A stretch of 64,000 bases of DNA from a candidate division KSB1 bacterium (lineage in GTDB: Bacteria > Zhuqueibacterota > Zhuqueibacteria > Thermofontimicrobiales > Thermofontimicrobiaceae), in assembly GCA_034506395.1 (NCBI GenBank), contig JAPDPQ010000001.1, forward strand, positions 254,435-318,434, in the 5' to 3' direction. A program made the translations under genes and the position numbers. Shown one piece after another: positions 1-10,000 of this stretch. The notes below the pieces were generated by a model. The model had not been told where the DNA came from and did not search any database. It saw only the letters and a program-made list of their open reading frames with translations. Position 1 is the stretch's first letter. Each line of letters begins with the position of its first letter.

Positions 1-2
1 CA

Positions 3-1160
3 GAAACTTTTGACAGCTTAAAAAACCAAATTGCAGAGCTTCAACAAAAATGTGCTGATCTGACATCGAGTAACCAGGATCTGAAAAATCGATTAGCAGA
101 GCTCAATTCCCTTTATCTGATCAGCTTGACGCTAACTCGGAGTTTGGATTTGCCCGAAATATTGAAGTCAATTCGGAGCTTGTTTCAGAAAAAACTGAAG
201 GTCGATTTTTTTGGGATTTTTATATTGGATGAGAACTTGAGCAGCTTAAGTTTGCAGTCCTATTTCGGACTTGCAAGAAAAATTGAAGAGCTGCCACCTG
301 TGAAATTCGGAGAGGATATCTTAGGTGAGGCTTTAGCCACAGAACAAACGATCTACATCCCAGATATTTCTAAGGCAAATCATTACCAGTTCTTTAAAAC
401 AATCCAAATGACTGGTTCATTTTTGGCCATTCCGATCTTGATTCGGAAAAATCATCCTCTAGGAGTTCTCAGTTTGCAACGCCGAAATATCGATGCCTTC
501 GCTATAGAGGAGCGCGAATTCTTCAAAAGAATCGCCCTGGAGCTCGCAAAAGTAGTGGATAAATCTTTGTTATTTCAGCATACCAAGGAGCTTTCAATCA
601 CCGATGATCTGACCGGACTTTACAATCGGCGTTATTTCAATCAAAGGTTCGAGCGTGAAGTATTGCGCGCAAAACGATATCGACGGCCTTTATCGATTCT
701 TTTGGTTGACATTGACTATTTCAAAAACTATAATGATATCAACGGCCATCTTTTGGGCGATGACGTATTGAAAAAGGTTGCTTATCTGATAGAATCGAAC
801 CTTCGCAAAGCTGATATTGTCGCTCGTTATGGTGGAGAGGAATTCGTAATCCTGCTCCCGGAGATCGATAAGGTCCATGCAGATCAGGTGGCGGAGAAAC
901 TGCGACGAACGGTAGAACTGCGGCATTTTCCAAAAGAGCAATATCAGCCCAATAAGAATCTAACAATCTCGATTGGGCTCGCTACGTTGCCAGAGGACTC
1001 CACGAATCCCCGCGAACTACTCGAGTTTGCCGATCGGGCACTCTATCGAGCCAAAGAGGAAGGCCGCAATCGGGTCGTCGCCTACCATGCTGCGATGATG
1101 CCATACAATTCGTCAAACATTCTGCATTTAGAGCCGAAAACTATGGCCATTGCTAAATGA
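3..1160 (+). CDS. GAF-GGDEF diguanylate cyclase, 5' end outside window
   Basis: Makes the second messenger cyclic di-GMP from two GTP. The reading frame is open to the left edge, so the gene begins before the window; a TTG at 126 is only an internal codon. The first ~40 visible residues are a coiled coil rich in Leu, Gln and Lys, followed by a GAF sensor domain (about 130-590) and a C-terminal GGDEF domain (about 600-1100). The active-site signature is GGEEF, preceded by RKAD five residues earlier, the usual RxxD product-inhibition site, so the enzyme looks catalytically active and feedback controlled. No transmembrane segment is visible, so the visible part is cytoplasmic; the missing N-terminus may hold further sensor domains. 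Family assignment is very secure; the signal bound by GAF is unknown. Confidence 0.95.
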   Translation, partial: ETFDSLKNQIAELQQKCADLTSSNQDLKNRLAELNSLYLISLTLTRSLDLPEILKSIRSLFQKKLKVDFFGIFILDENLSSLSLQSYFGLARKIEELPPVKFGEDILGEALATEQTIYIPDISKANHYQFFKTIQMTGSFLAIPILIRKNHPLGVLSLQRRNIDAFAIEEREFFKRIALELAKVVDKSLLFQHTKELSITDDLTGLYNRRYFNQRFEREVLRAKRYRRPLSILLVDIDYFKNYNDINGHLLGDDVLKKVAYLIESNLRKADIVARYGGEEFVILLPEIDKVHADQVAEKLRRTVELRHFPKEQYQPNKNLTISIGLATLPEDSTNPRELLEFADRALYRAKEEGRNRVVAYHAAMMPYNSSNILHLEPKTMAIAK

Positions 1161-1408
1161 CGACCGCTGCGAACTCGCGTTGCTGGCTCAAGACACTTTG
1201 CCTCCGGTCATAGCTAATCCTTGGTGGTGAAGTTGAACGATTGTCGCTTTAGCCGAGCTCAGACTGTCATCATAGGCAGTATCCTGCAGCCGCATCTGAC
1301 TTGCTGCACCGTGGGAATGATATTGCTTTTAATCAAACACTTCTTTCTGAGTGTCCAACGTCTCGCGTCATTCTTTGAACAGTCCGCAAACGATTGTGAT
1401 TGGTCGAA

Positions 1409-3883
1409 ATGAAAGATGTTCGCATCGCGAAATCTTGTAGTGCCCGAGTCTATTCTATTGCCCTGTTGTTCTTTTCTTTAGCGGCGACCTCTGCGCTCGC
1501 AATCTACCGGCCTTCATTTCAAAGAAATTATGACACTCAACATATCCAATTGCACTTAAAAATTGATCATCATCAGCGCTCACTATTGGGCAAGACGAAA
1601 ATCACCATCGTCCCACTGCACCATCATCTCACCTCACTAGCATTTCATGCGGCCGATCTGGAGATTTATTCGGTTTCACTGGCCGATCAAATTGCTCTGC
1701 ACTTTACATCGGATTCAGAGACGGTAGCAATTACCTTCCCTCATCCGATTGGGATCGAGGATACAATAACAATTACCATCGACTATTTCGCAAGGCCGAA
1801 AAAAGGGCTCTATTTTAATGCTCCCTCGGCGGAAAAACCCAATGTTCCGCAACAAATCTATTCGCACTCAGAACCCATCGATGCCCGCTACTGGTTTCCT
1901 TGCTATGACGAACCAGATGATAAAATGACCAGTGAAGTCATCGCTACGGTAGCGGATAGTTTTTTTGTGCTCTCCAACGGAAGGCTGGTCGGTGTCAAAC
2001 ATAATCCTCAGGATCATACACTAACCTATCATTGGCTACAGGATAAGCCTCATGTGAGCTATTTGGTTTCAATCGTTGCTGGCGTTTATTCTGAAATCAG
2101 GGAGAATTCCAAGCAAGTTCCTCTGTATTATTACGTTTATCCTGGTCAGGAAAGTTTGGCTACAAACAGCTTTGGTAAGACCCAGAAGATGATCGAATTT
2201 TTCGAGCGCAAATTCGGACATCCTTATCCATGGGATAAATATGCTCAGATTATCATTGCTCGTTATGCTGCTGCTGGGATGGAGCATACCAGTGCCACTT
2301 CGTTCGATGATCGCATCATTCATGACGATCGTGCCCACTTGGACGATAATAATGATGATCTGGTAGCCCATGAACTGGCGCATCAGTGGTTCGGCAACCT
2401 TGTCACTTGTCATGATTGGAGTCACTTGTGGCTTCAAGAGGGAATGGCGACTTATGCGGAAATATTATTCAAAGAATTCGACGCAGGGAACGACGAGGCT
2501 CAGTTCGCCATTTATAATGACGAGCAATTTTATTTCGAAATGATCGATAAAAAATTTCACCAGCCGATCGTATTCGATGCTTATCTGCATCCAGAAGAAA
2601 TGTTCAATTATATCGAATATCAAAAAGCTGGGCTGGTTTTGCACATGTTGCGGTATACCATCGGCGATTCATCATTTTTTTCAAGCTTGAAAACTTATTT
2701 AGATCGCTTTAAATTTCAAACAGCCGTCACCGCAGATTTTCAAAGCGTGGTTGAGCAAGTGAGTGGTCAAAAGCTTGATTGGTTCTTCGATCAATGGTGT
2801 TACCATGGTGGGCATCCAAAGTTAAAAATCAGCAGCGCATGGCTTCCAGAGAGAAAACAGCTTCAGCTTTATGTCACACAACAACAATCAGATTCTTTGG
2901 GACTGATACCAGTTGTTTTTAAGGCTCCAGTCGACGTGGAAATCATCGGAGACAGAGGACGGCAAACCCATCGAATTTTTCTGGAGGCAAGGGAAGACAC
3001 GTTCAGCTTTTCGTTCCGCGAGAGACCAGTTCTAATCCGTTTCGATACCGCGAATTACCTGCTGAAAGAAGTGACATTTATCAAATCGCAGCAAGAATGG
3101 ATCTATCAATTGCTCAATGACCGACATGTTGCCGCTCGTCTCGAGGCTCTGAAAGCGCTGGAAAAAGCAACTTTTGATACGCTCCAAACCATCACAACAG
3201 TGACGCATTGCCTGCTTTGCGACCCGTTTTGGGCGGTCAGAAAACAAGCCGCCTTATTTTTGATTGACCATATCAAGCCCCATGGCGATCGATTCAAGTC
3301 GGCGCTCATTTCTGCCTGCGCAGATCCCCATCCCCAAGTGCGATCGGCAGCGGTGGCTGCTTTGGGATTCTATTATGATCGGGCTTTAAATCCTGTGCTG
3401 CGAAGGATTGCTGATCAGGACGCCAGCTATAAAGTGGTGGCTGAGGCCATTTATTCACTCTCAAATGTACCTGACGATAGCAGCTTCTTTCTGTTCAGCA
3501 AATTGGTGGACATGGAATCGCACAATCAAAGCGTCCGCAGCGCTGCTTTGCATGCATTGCGCCAATTAAAAGATGAACGCGCAATTCCGATTGCCATCCG
3601 GTTTGCTGCTGATCGCAGTCAGAATGAAGACATTCGGCTTAATGCCATCAGCATGCTCAAAGAGCTCGGCGGAACCGATCCCCAAGCCGAGGCCGTGACC
3701 ATCCAGCTTTTAAATGATCCCAACAACTTTATTAAGAAAAAGGCCATTGATGCGTTGGGTCAATTTCGATCATCTAAAGCGTTAGCTGCCCTCAAACAAT
3801 TAGCTGAACAGCCATTGCCAGATGATATCCGGCGTCGCGTAAAAAATGCGATCGAAAAAATCGAATGGCACATGAAAAATTGA
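1409..3883 (+). CDS. M1 family zinc aminopeptidase with C-terminal HEAT repeats
   Basis: Zinc metallopeptidase removing N-terminal residues from peptides, probably in the periplasm. I place the start at ATG 1409, which gives 824 residues and a signal peptide (basic start, hydrophobic stretch IALLFFSLAATSALA). A TTG nine bases upstream is possible, and no clear Shine-Dalgarno site precedes either. The zinc motif is HELAH (His321, Glu322, His325) with the third ligand Glu344 in QEG. The exopeptidase GAMEN motif is present as AGMEH about 45 residues earlier. The last ~250 residues form about five HEAT-like helical repeats (for example PQVRSAAVAALG, QSVRSAALHAL and NFIKKKAIDALG), replacing the usual ERAP1-type C-terminal domain. 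It stands alone with its own upstream gap. Confidence 0.93.
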   Translation: MKDVRIAKSCSARVYSIALLFFSLAATSALAIYRPSFQRNYDTQHIQLHLKIDHHQRSLLGKTKITIVPLHHHLTSLAFHAADLEIYSVSLADQIALHFTSDSETVAITFPHPIGIEDTITITIDYFARPKKGLYFNAPSAEKPNVPQQIYSHSEPIDARYWFPCYDEPDDKMTSEVIATVADSFFVLSNGRLVGVKHNPQDHTLTYHWLQDKPHVSYLVSIVAGVYSEIRENSKQVPLYYYVYPGQESLATNSFGKTQKMIEFFERKFGHPYPWDKYAQIIIARYAAAGMEHTSATSFDDRIIHDDRAHLDDNNDDLVAHELAHQWFGNLVTCHDWSHLWLQEGMATYAEILFKEFDAGNDEAQFAIYNDEQFYFEMIDKKFHQPIVFDAYLHPEEMFNYIEYQKAGLVLHMLRYTIGDSSFFSSLKTYLDRFKFQTAVTADFQSVVEQVSGQKLDWFFDQWCYHGGHPKLKISSAWLPERKQLQLYVTQQQSDSLGLIPVVFKAPVDVEIIGDRGRQTHRIFLEAREDTFSFSFRERPVLIRFDTANYLLKEVTFIKSQQEWIYQLLNDRHVAARLEALKALEKATFDTLQTITTVTHCLLCDPFWAVRKQAALFLIDHIKPHGDRFKSALISACADPHPQVRSAAVAALGFYYDRALNPVLRRIADQDASYKVVAEAIYSLSNVPDDSSFFLFSKLVDMESHNQSVRSAALHALRQLKDERAIPIAIRFAADRSQNEDIRLNAISMLKELGGTDPQAEAVTIQLLNDPNNFIKKKAIDALGQFRSSKALAALKQLAEQPLPDDIRRRVKNAIEKIEWHMKN

Positions 3884-3906
3884 GGTATTTTTTGCTCGTT
3901 GTTCGC

Positions 3907-4107
3907 TTATTTTATTATAGCTCTGCTTTGAGATATCCTCGATGAACATGACCTGTTTGGCGAAGAATGCCAACTAACCTGAGCGGTTTTTTCGAGATAC
4001 TGGTTTGCCTCTTTATCGAAATTACTGAACTTTTTTGCTGCCCTTGTGCTATCCATCGGTCGAACCAATAGCAGGATGATTTTTAGAAGAACAATTCCCA
4101 TCCTCAT
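3907..4107 (-). CDS. Doubtful small ORF, 66 residues
   Basis: This small frame lies in the gap between two convergent genes. It begins ATG-AGG-ATG, has a hydrophobic N-terminus (GIVLLKIILLLV) and then a polar, Ser- and Arg-rich tail. A loose promoter-like pair (TTGAAT, about 16 bases, TATCAT) lies roughly 50 bases upstream on the minus strand. I recognise no family, and the C-terminal half looks like random translation. It could be a small exported peptide, a gene remnant or chance. Conservation in relatives would decide. Confidence 0.2.
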   Translation of the reverse strand: MRMGIVLLKIILLLVRPMDSTRAAKKFSNFDKEANQYLEKTAQVSWHSSPNRSCSSRISQSRAIIK

Positions 4108-4312
4108 TTTTTTTTAAAGTGCCGTATCGATTGTTAATGATAAAATTTGGTTTGTTGTATTCAAATCGGCAGCAATATGGCGGATCATAGAAAATGCGAA
4201 CCGAGGAAAACATCTAACCAGAATAGTCCTCAGATAGGAAATGATGCAACCTGAATTTCGATCTCACAATGGAGTGTATCGGTAGAATGGATTGATCATC
4301 GTGCGGAAAAAA
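4108..4312. other. Intergenic, nothing recognised
   Basis: Together with the doubtful ORF to its left this makes a 429-base gap between the convergent aminopeptidase and pbpC genes. It is A+T rich. I see no convincing hairpin followed by a T run for either gene. Confidence 0.5.
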
Positions 4313-6646
4313 TTATTTGACTACAAATTTTACTTCAGATGAACGACCTTCCTCGTCCAGGCAAAGCAAGTGATGATCCCCAAGTTTTGGGGTGATGAAT
4401 ACTTTTTGAGTAGGCGCACCGCAAAAGATCATCTTGCCATCCAAGAACCAGAAGATCTTTTGGATGCTATTAGAGACAGAGGCATCTAACAAAATCTTTT
4501 GATATTTCAAATTGACAGAGGGTCTAATTTTGAATTCTGCGTTATCGGATGGAGAACGAATGATGGGGCGCTCCCCCGCGGCCAGTTTGGTGCAGCCTGG
4601 AAAATGCTCTGGAAGTTTTTCAATGGGGAAGCCGTTACGTTCCATCCATGTAGCAATTTCCGCTGGCCATTGTTCAACGATCCGTTCCTGATACTGCCGG
4701 CCAGCCCGACAGTATGAGCATAATCGTTTACCAGTTTTTTTATCAATCAGAATAATTTGATGCACGGTGCAGGGGAGATTGGGAGAAATGCCGGGGAGGT
4801 AGAGCTCGCTGCATGCCACTGGGCAATTTTCGGTGAGGGCCATGCCACTCATTGCACACACCTGGCGCCGCGCTACACTGTTCGGCTGCACAAACCAGCG
4901 CGTGTTTGGCTGGTTTTCCAAAGCAGTGAACAGGGCGAACAATACTGGGGCAGCAACTTCAGCACCGACGAGGGCTGGCGCCCCTTGTCCATCGAAATTT
5001 CCCATCCAAACACCGACTGTGTAATGGGGCGTATAGCCAATGCTCCAAGCGTCGCGATGTCCGTAGGACGTCCCGGTCTTCCAAGCGACCTTCGGTAAAT
5101 TCATCGAAAATTCCCAACAAGCGGGGAGATCTGGGCGACGCAATTGGCTGATCATTTCAGAGATAATGTAACAAGTACCTTCGCTCAACAATTGTTTGCC
5201 AGGGGATTCTGGCTGATCTTTGAGCAGACGGTAAGGACGAAATACTCCGCCATTTGCCAAACCAGCATACAAATTGGTGAGCTCCAATAGGGTCACTTCA
5301 CAACCACCGAGGATCAAGGACAAACCATAATAATCCTGATCGCGTTTCAAGGTTGTTATCCCGGCATTTTTGAGAAAGGAGTAAATGCCATCTTCTCCCA
5401 AAATGGCTGAAAGATTCACGGCTGGCACATTGAGAGATCGGGTCAGCGCCTCAGTAACAGAAACCCACCCATGGTAGGTATTATCGTAATTTTCTGGCCG
5501 GTAGCCGGCATATTCGACAGGAATATCGTAGAGTCGGCTTTGTGGAGCAATGAGGCCATGGTCGATCCCCAGGGCATAGATAAAGGGTTTCAGAGCAGAA
5601 CCAGGGGAGCGCGGCGCCATTGCACCATTGACCTGGCCCTGATTAGCCGCATCAAAAAAATCCGCAGCACCCACGAGCGCCAAGACCTGTTGCGATTGAT
5701 TTTCGATGATTACCACCGCGCCATTATTGATCCCCTGTCGGCGCCATGGCATGAGTTGGGCCTGCAGAATCTCTTCCGCTAATTGCTGTATCTTCGCATC
5801 TATGGTCGTCTGCAACAATTTCGATTGCGGATAATTGTGAACAAGATAGGTGGACAGATGTGGAGCTAAGAATGGCAAATCGTATCGTCTTTCGGGGATC
5901 GGTTCAGCCAATGCCTCGGCCAATTGCGGAGCCGAGATCTTGCCCGCGCGATGCATCAATCGCAGGACTTTGTCTCGAGCGTTTCGAGTTGCGCTTTTAT
6001 CCACATCCGGTCGTAATCGAGTCGGAGAATTGGGAATGGCGGCAAGCAAAGCAAATTCTCCGAGGCTGAGCTGATCTGGTCGCTTATTGAAATAGAGCTG
6101 CGCAGCGGCAGCAATGCCAACGATATTTCCTCCATAGGGGGCAAGGTTGAAATAAAAAGTTAAAATATCTTCTTTGGAATAACGCAATTCAAGTTGCATC
6201 GCTCGAAACAACTCGATCAATTTGTTGCGGATGGTCCTTGGTTTGGGTTCGATCATGCGCGCCACTTGCATGGTGATAGTTGAGCCCCCTTGAACAATTC
6301 GACGAGCTTTGAGATTGGCTTTCGCAGCGCGAACGAGCGCAATTGGATTTATCCCAAAATGCCAATAAAAATATTGATCCTCATAACAAACGATGGCTTG
6401 CTTTAACTGGGGAGAGATTTTCGCACCAGCCACTGGAATATGCCACATCTGATCCGATGAAAGGAAAACCCGAAGAATCGTCCCATGACGATCTAATACC
6501 ACAGTGGATGGCTGCGGCCGCAGCTTTTCGTGCGGAAACGGCACAATCCACAATAATCCCGTAAAAATCAGAGCTAACAGCACCAGGGATAAACCCGTTT
6601 TTGCTATCCAAGGTAATCTGGAAATGGTATTTTTTATAGATCCCAT
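4313..6646 (-). CDS. pbpC: Penicillin-binding protein 1C, bifunctional peptidoglycan synthase
   Basis: Inner-membrane enzyme that polymerises lipid II and cross-links the stem peptides. Start chosen at ATG 6646 (777 residues); a TTG 18 bases upstream is possible. Order: N-terminal transmembrane anchor (GLSLVLLALIFTGLLW), GT51 transglycosylase domain with its catalytic Glu in EDQYFYWHFG and the conserved GGSTITMQ, then a transpeptidase domain with SALK (nucleophile Ser), SLN and KTGTS, and a C-terminal beta-sandwich of the BiPBP_C type. Length and order match PbpC of other bacteria. The alpha-2-macroglobulin gene lies upstream on the same strand, the classical yfhM-pbpC pairing in which the macroglobulin is thought to guard the envelope against proteases. 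The 388-base gap between them suggests pbpC may have its own promoter. Confidence 0.96.
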   Translation of the reverse strand: MGSIKNTISRLPWIAKTGLSLVLLALIFTGLLWIVPFPHEKLRPQPSTVVLDRHGTILRVFLSSDQMWHIPVAGAKISPQLKQAIVCYEDQYFYWHFGINPIALVRAAKANLKARRIVQGGSTITMQVARMIEPKPRTIRNKLIELFRAMQLELRYSKEDILTFYFNLAPYGGNIVGIAAAAQLYFNKRPDQLSLGEFALLAAIPNSPTRLRPDVDKSATRNARDKVLRLMHRAGKISAPQLAEALAEPIPERRYDLPFLAPHLSTYLVHNYPQSKLLQTTIDAKIQQLAEEILQAQLMPWRRQGINNGAVVIIENQSQQVLALVGAADFFDAANQGQVNGAMAPRSPGSALKPFIYALGIDHGLIAPQSRLYDIPVEYAGYRPENYDNTYHGWVSVTEALTRSLNVPAVNLSAILGEDGIYSFLKNAGITTLKRDQDYYGLSLILGGCEVTLLELTNLYAGLANGGVFRPYRLLKDQPESPGKQLLSEGTCYIISEMISQLRRPDLPACWEFSMNLPKVAWKTGTSYGHRDAWSIGYTPHYTVGVWMGNFDGQGAPALVGAEVAAPVLFALFTALENQPNTRWFVQPNSVARRQVCAMSGMALTENCPVACSELYLPGISPNLPCTVHQIILIDKKTGKRLCSYCRAGRQYQERIVEQWPAEIATWMERNGFPIEKLPEHFPGCTKLAAGERPIIRSPSDNAEFKIRPSVNLKYQKILLDASVSNSIQKIFWFLDGKMIFCGAPTQKVFITPKLGDHHLLCLDEEGRSSEVKFVVK

Positions 6647-6912
6647 GAACACTCGCACGGCCAAAAAATGTTTTTAACCGCCATCCTCAATGTTGTCTAA
6701 TAGAGGTGACAAGTGACAATCCTTCGAAAAATGAAATGATTGATCTTTTTATGGTTCTAACAAATAATACCAAGGTGACAGTATAAATTTAGAGGCTATT
6801 ATCATGAAAAATTGATCTCAGCAGCTTTTCAGATTCAAAACGCGCCAACCAAACCGAAATCATAGCAATCTAAATCGTACCTGAGCGAAAATCATTAAAT
6901 TTGAAATGAAAT

Positions 6913-7042
6913 TGTCATTTCGAACAAAGTGAGGAATCTGGTTCTAGTTAGATTGTTAGGAGTTACCGATTGCTCCCTGCTATCGAAATGGCAAAAAAGT
7001 GAGTTTTCGCTTAGGCACTACATCTCGGTCTCGAAAATGACA
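6913..7042. repeat. Small element with TGTCATTT(T)CGA inverted ends
   Basis: Left end TGTCATTTCGA at 6913-6923 is matched by an inverted copy, TCGAAAATGACA, at 7031-7042. A third, inverted and slightly diverged copy (TCGAAATGGCA) lies at 6983-6993. The ~130-base unit has no coding capacity and sits just past the stop codon of the macroglobulin gene. It resembles the short noncoding, palindrome-rich interspersed repeats (MITE-like or REP-like) common in bacterial intergenic DNA. No target duplication is evident. Whether it is repeated elsewhere in the genome cannot be seen here. Confidence 0.55.
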
Positions 7043-7052
7043 TAACGCCATT

Positions 7053-10000
7053 TTAAGGTTTTGCGATGACGATCCTGCCGCTGGAAGCAATCGATGCCTT
7101 CATCGGCGCATACATGGCCTCAGCTTGAATCGGTGGCAAAATAAAAGTGCCCTCGCTTACTGCACGAAGCCCGTAATAAAAAGTCACTTCACGACCATAG
7201 GGCACATCCCCATAGAGAATCAGTCGATCATCGCGGATATCGATGTATTTCGGCTGCCAGGTTTGTTCGCCGATCCAATCTACGCCTCGCCGCGATTGGA
7301 ATCGCGGATTTTCGATCTCAAGTCCAGCCGGGAGCATGTCGACAATGGCGACATTCTCCAGCGATTCCGTTAGCGCTTTGAGTGTAATTTTCCCAATAAT
7401 CAGTTCTCCTTGCCTGAAGCTGCTGTAATCGGCAGGGGTTCCTTGCTCGTTCAAATAATGTCGCCGAACCATCAAATCATGATCGAATTCCTCGATATTC
7501 ATCCCCAATGGGATGCCATGAGCCCGCCAACCATAGTAACAGGTCCCTTTTCCTTGAATTTCAATCTTTATGGTTTTCCCCGCCCAATTTTTATCGGCGA
7601 AATGATGGTTCTGAGTATCAAATTTGGTGAAAAATTTACCATCGATGGAGACTGTTCCAGTGAAGTTGACATCAGTTTGCTTTTTAAGGATCTTTCCCAA
7701 CGCAAGAAACGCCCAAGCATTTTCCTGGGTGGTATACCATCGCCCAGCTTCTGATGCGGATTGCGTCAGGTTTTGAACCAAATTGGGCACGTTGGGATTA
7801 GAAGGCTCGACCTCAGCCAAAATGTCCAACATGATGGCCTGGGATCGGGTGTTCGAATTGAAATTACCCCCGCTCTCCCATTGCTGGGGCCGATTTAACA
7901 ACACGGTTCTGGGCAACAATGAACGAGCTGTCTGGAGGTCTCCAGCTAATGCATAAGCACCAGCTAATTGAAAACGTGAATAATCAGCCAGTTTCTCCAG
8001 TAGATTATTTTTGAAATAGAGCATGGTGCTCCTCTCAGCGTTGCCGGAAAGCGCCAGCACATAAAGCGCATACACTGGTGCCTGAAGGCTATAAGCATCA
8101 TCGCTCTGGTAGTCGCGCAACTGAGAACGAAGTGCTTTTAGCATTCGGTTATAAACACGATCGGAAACAACATAGCCTGCTTTTCTGGCCTCGACCAAAA
8201 AATGAGCCGCGTAAATCGAGCTCCAATTGTTAATATCTTCTCCATGAGGCCAATAAGAGAAAGCTCCCGAGGGTTGCTGCAAATTCTCGATCTTCGTAAT
8301 TCCTTCTGTAATGAAGTAATCAGCGCTATTGGCCTTAAATAGCGCCGGCTCGGCAATCCGCGCCAGCTCATCAAAATAAAGCAACGGAAAAACCTTTGAA
8401 GTCGTTTGCTCAATACAACCGTGGGGATAACTTAATAAGAACTGCAAACTATTGGCAAATCGGACTGCGGGAAATGCAGACAGCGATAATGAGAAATCGG
8501 TGGTGCCAGCGATCCAATCGGATGGGAGGGTGAAAATCCCAGGTTTCGCTTCAGAGACCGACCCTTGGCCTGATCTCGTGATAAACGGTACCGGCGGCCG
8601 TAATGGGACTTCTTCGGAGAGACTGGTGGATTCGCCAGCGCCTTTGGCAGATAGTTTAAACCGCAGTTGTCCGATGCTCTGCTCAGCCTGCAGCTCGAAA
8701 TAAACCGCTCGTTCTTTCCCAGCTTCAACTGTGATGGTTTTGGTCGCTTGATCGGTTATCCGAATTGGGCCAGACGCATTTAGCGTCACTTCAAAATCGC
8801 CCGTTTTGCCAGTACCGTTATATAAGCTTACTGGCACGACCCATCGGTCACCACTCGCAACGAAACGTGGGAATGTAGGGGTTAAAACAATCGGTTCGCG
8901 CACGAACATTTTTCGTTCGAGACTTCCGAATTTGTTGTTGCTAAACGCTACAGCCATGATGCGCAGCGTGCCATTGAACTGAGGAACATTGAAAGTGACA
9001 CTTTTTCGACCTCTGGCATCAGCTTTGAGCATACCGGACCAGAAAGCCACTGGTTTGACCCGCGTCACGCTTACTGGGGTGATGCGGCGTTTTCTGGCCG
9101 CTTCCACATCGCCCGATGGAGCGGATTTCGTCCCTTTGATCTCTGGCAGAATTGCCCCATAAACATCATGCGTTTCTACCGCAAGCCGTTTTTTCGAAAA
9201 GAAATAAGCATGAGCATCTGGGCTTTGAAAATCGGTCAACTGTAATATCCCCTCATCCACGGCGGCAATGGTGAGATAAACTGGACCACTCATTTGGCCT
9301 TTCACCTCACAATCCAGCGACAATTTGGAATTGGGACGTATTTCATCAGGGCAACGCAATTCCAGCTCAAACCGATTCGCCCGACTGTCCACCATCAATG
9401 GAGTAACGCCGAACGCCCGCGATGGCATATCCCGATCGAGCGATTCAGTTGAACGGATCAGATGAGCTGAGAGATAAACATTGGGCTTATAATTTTCTAG
9501 CACTGGAATATCGATGGTGGCGGTGTTCTCTGGTAGATTGACCACTTGGGTACTCAGAATTTTCTCACGCTCGACAGTAAGAAGCAACTTTCCAGCAAAA
9601 GGAGCCCTCACCTGAACACGAGCCTTCTCACCAGGTAAGTAGCACTCTTTATCCAAATCCAATTGAATCCGATCTGGATGATCCATCGCCCAGGGGGCAT
9701 AGCCCCAGCCACTGGCGTAAAACTCTAACGAAGCGGTTGCCCCGGAGCTGACCTCTCTGGCTAAAACGCGATAGCGCCCATAATCGCGCGGCATTACAGT
9801 AAAGCTGCTGAGGCTCGATTCCGATGTGACGGTAAACTTTTCAATCAATTCGTCCACTTGCTGGGAGACATAGCGGTAACGGCCCGAGTTATCCTCTTTT
9901 TTGAGGATTGAATGCCAGACGACACGATAAAAACTAATCTCCACGGTTCTTCCAGGGAGCAACTGCCCGTCGCTATTCAGGACCACAAATTCAATTGGCG

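Noticed and set aside
1221..1412. 63-codon frame before the M1 aminopeptidase
   Set aside because: Overlaps the chosen aminopeptidase start, lacks a ribosome site and resembles nothing known.
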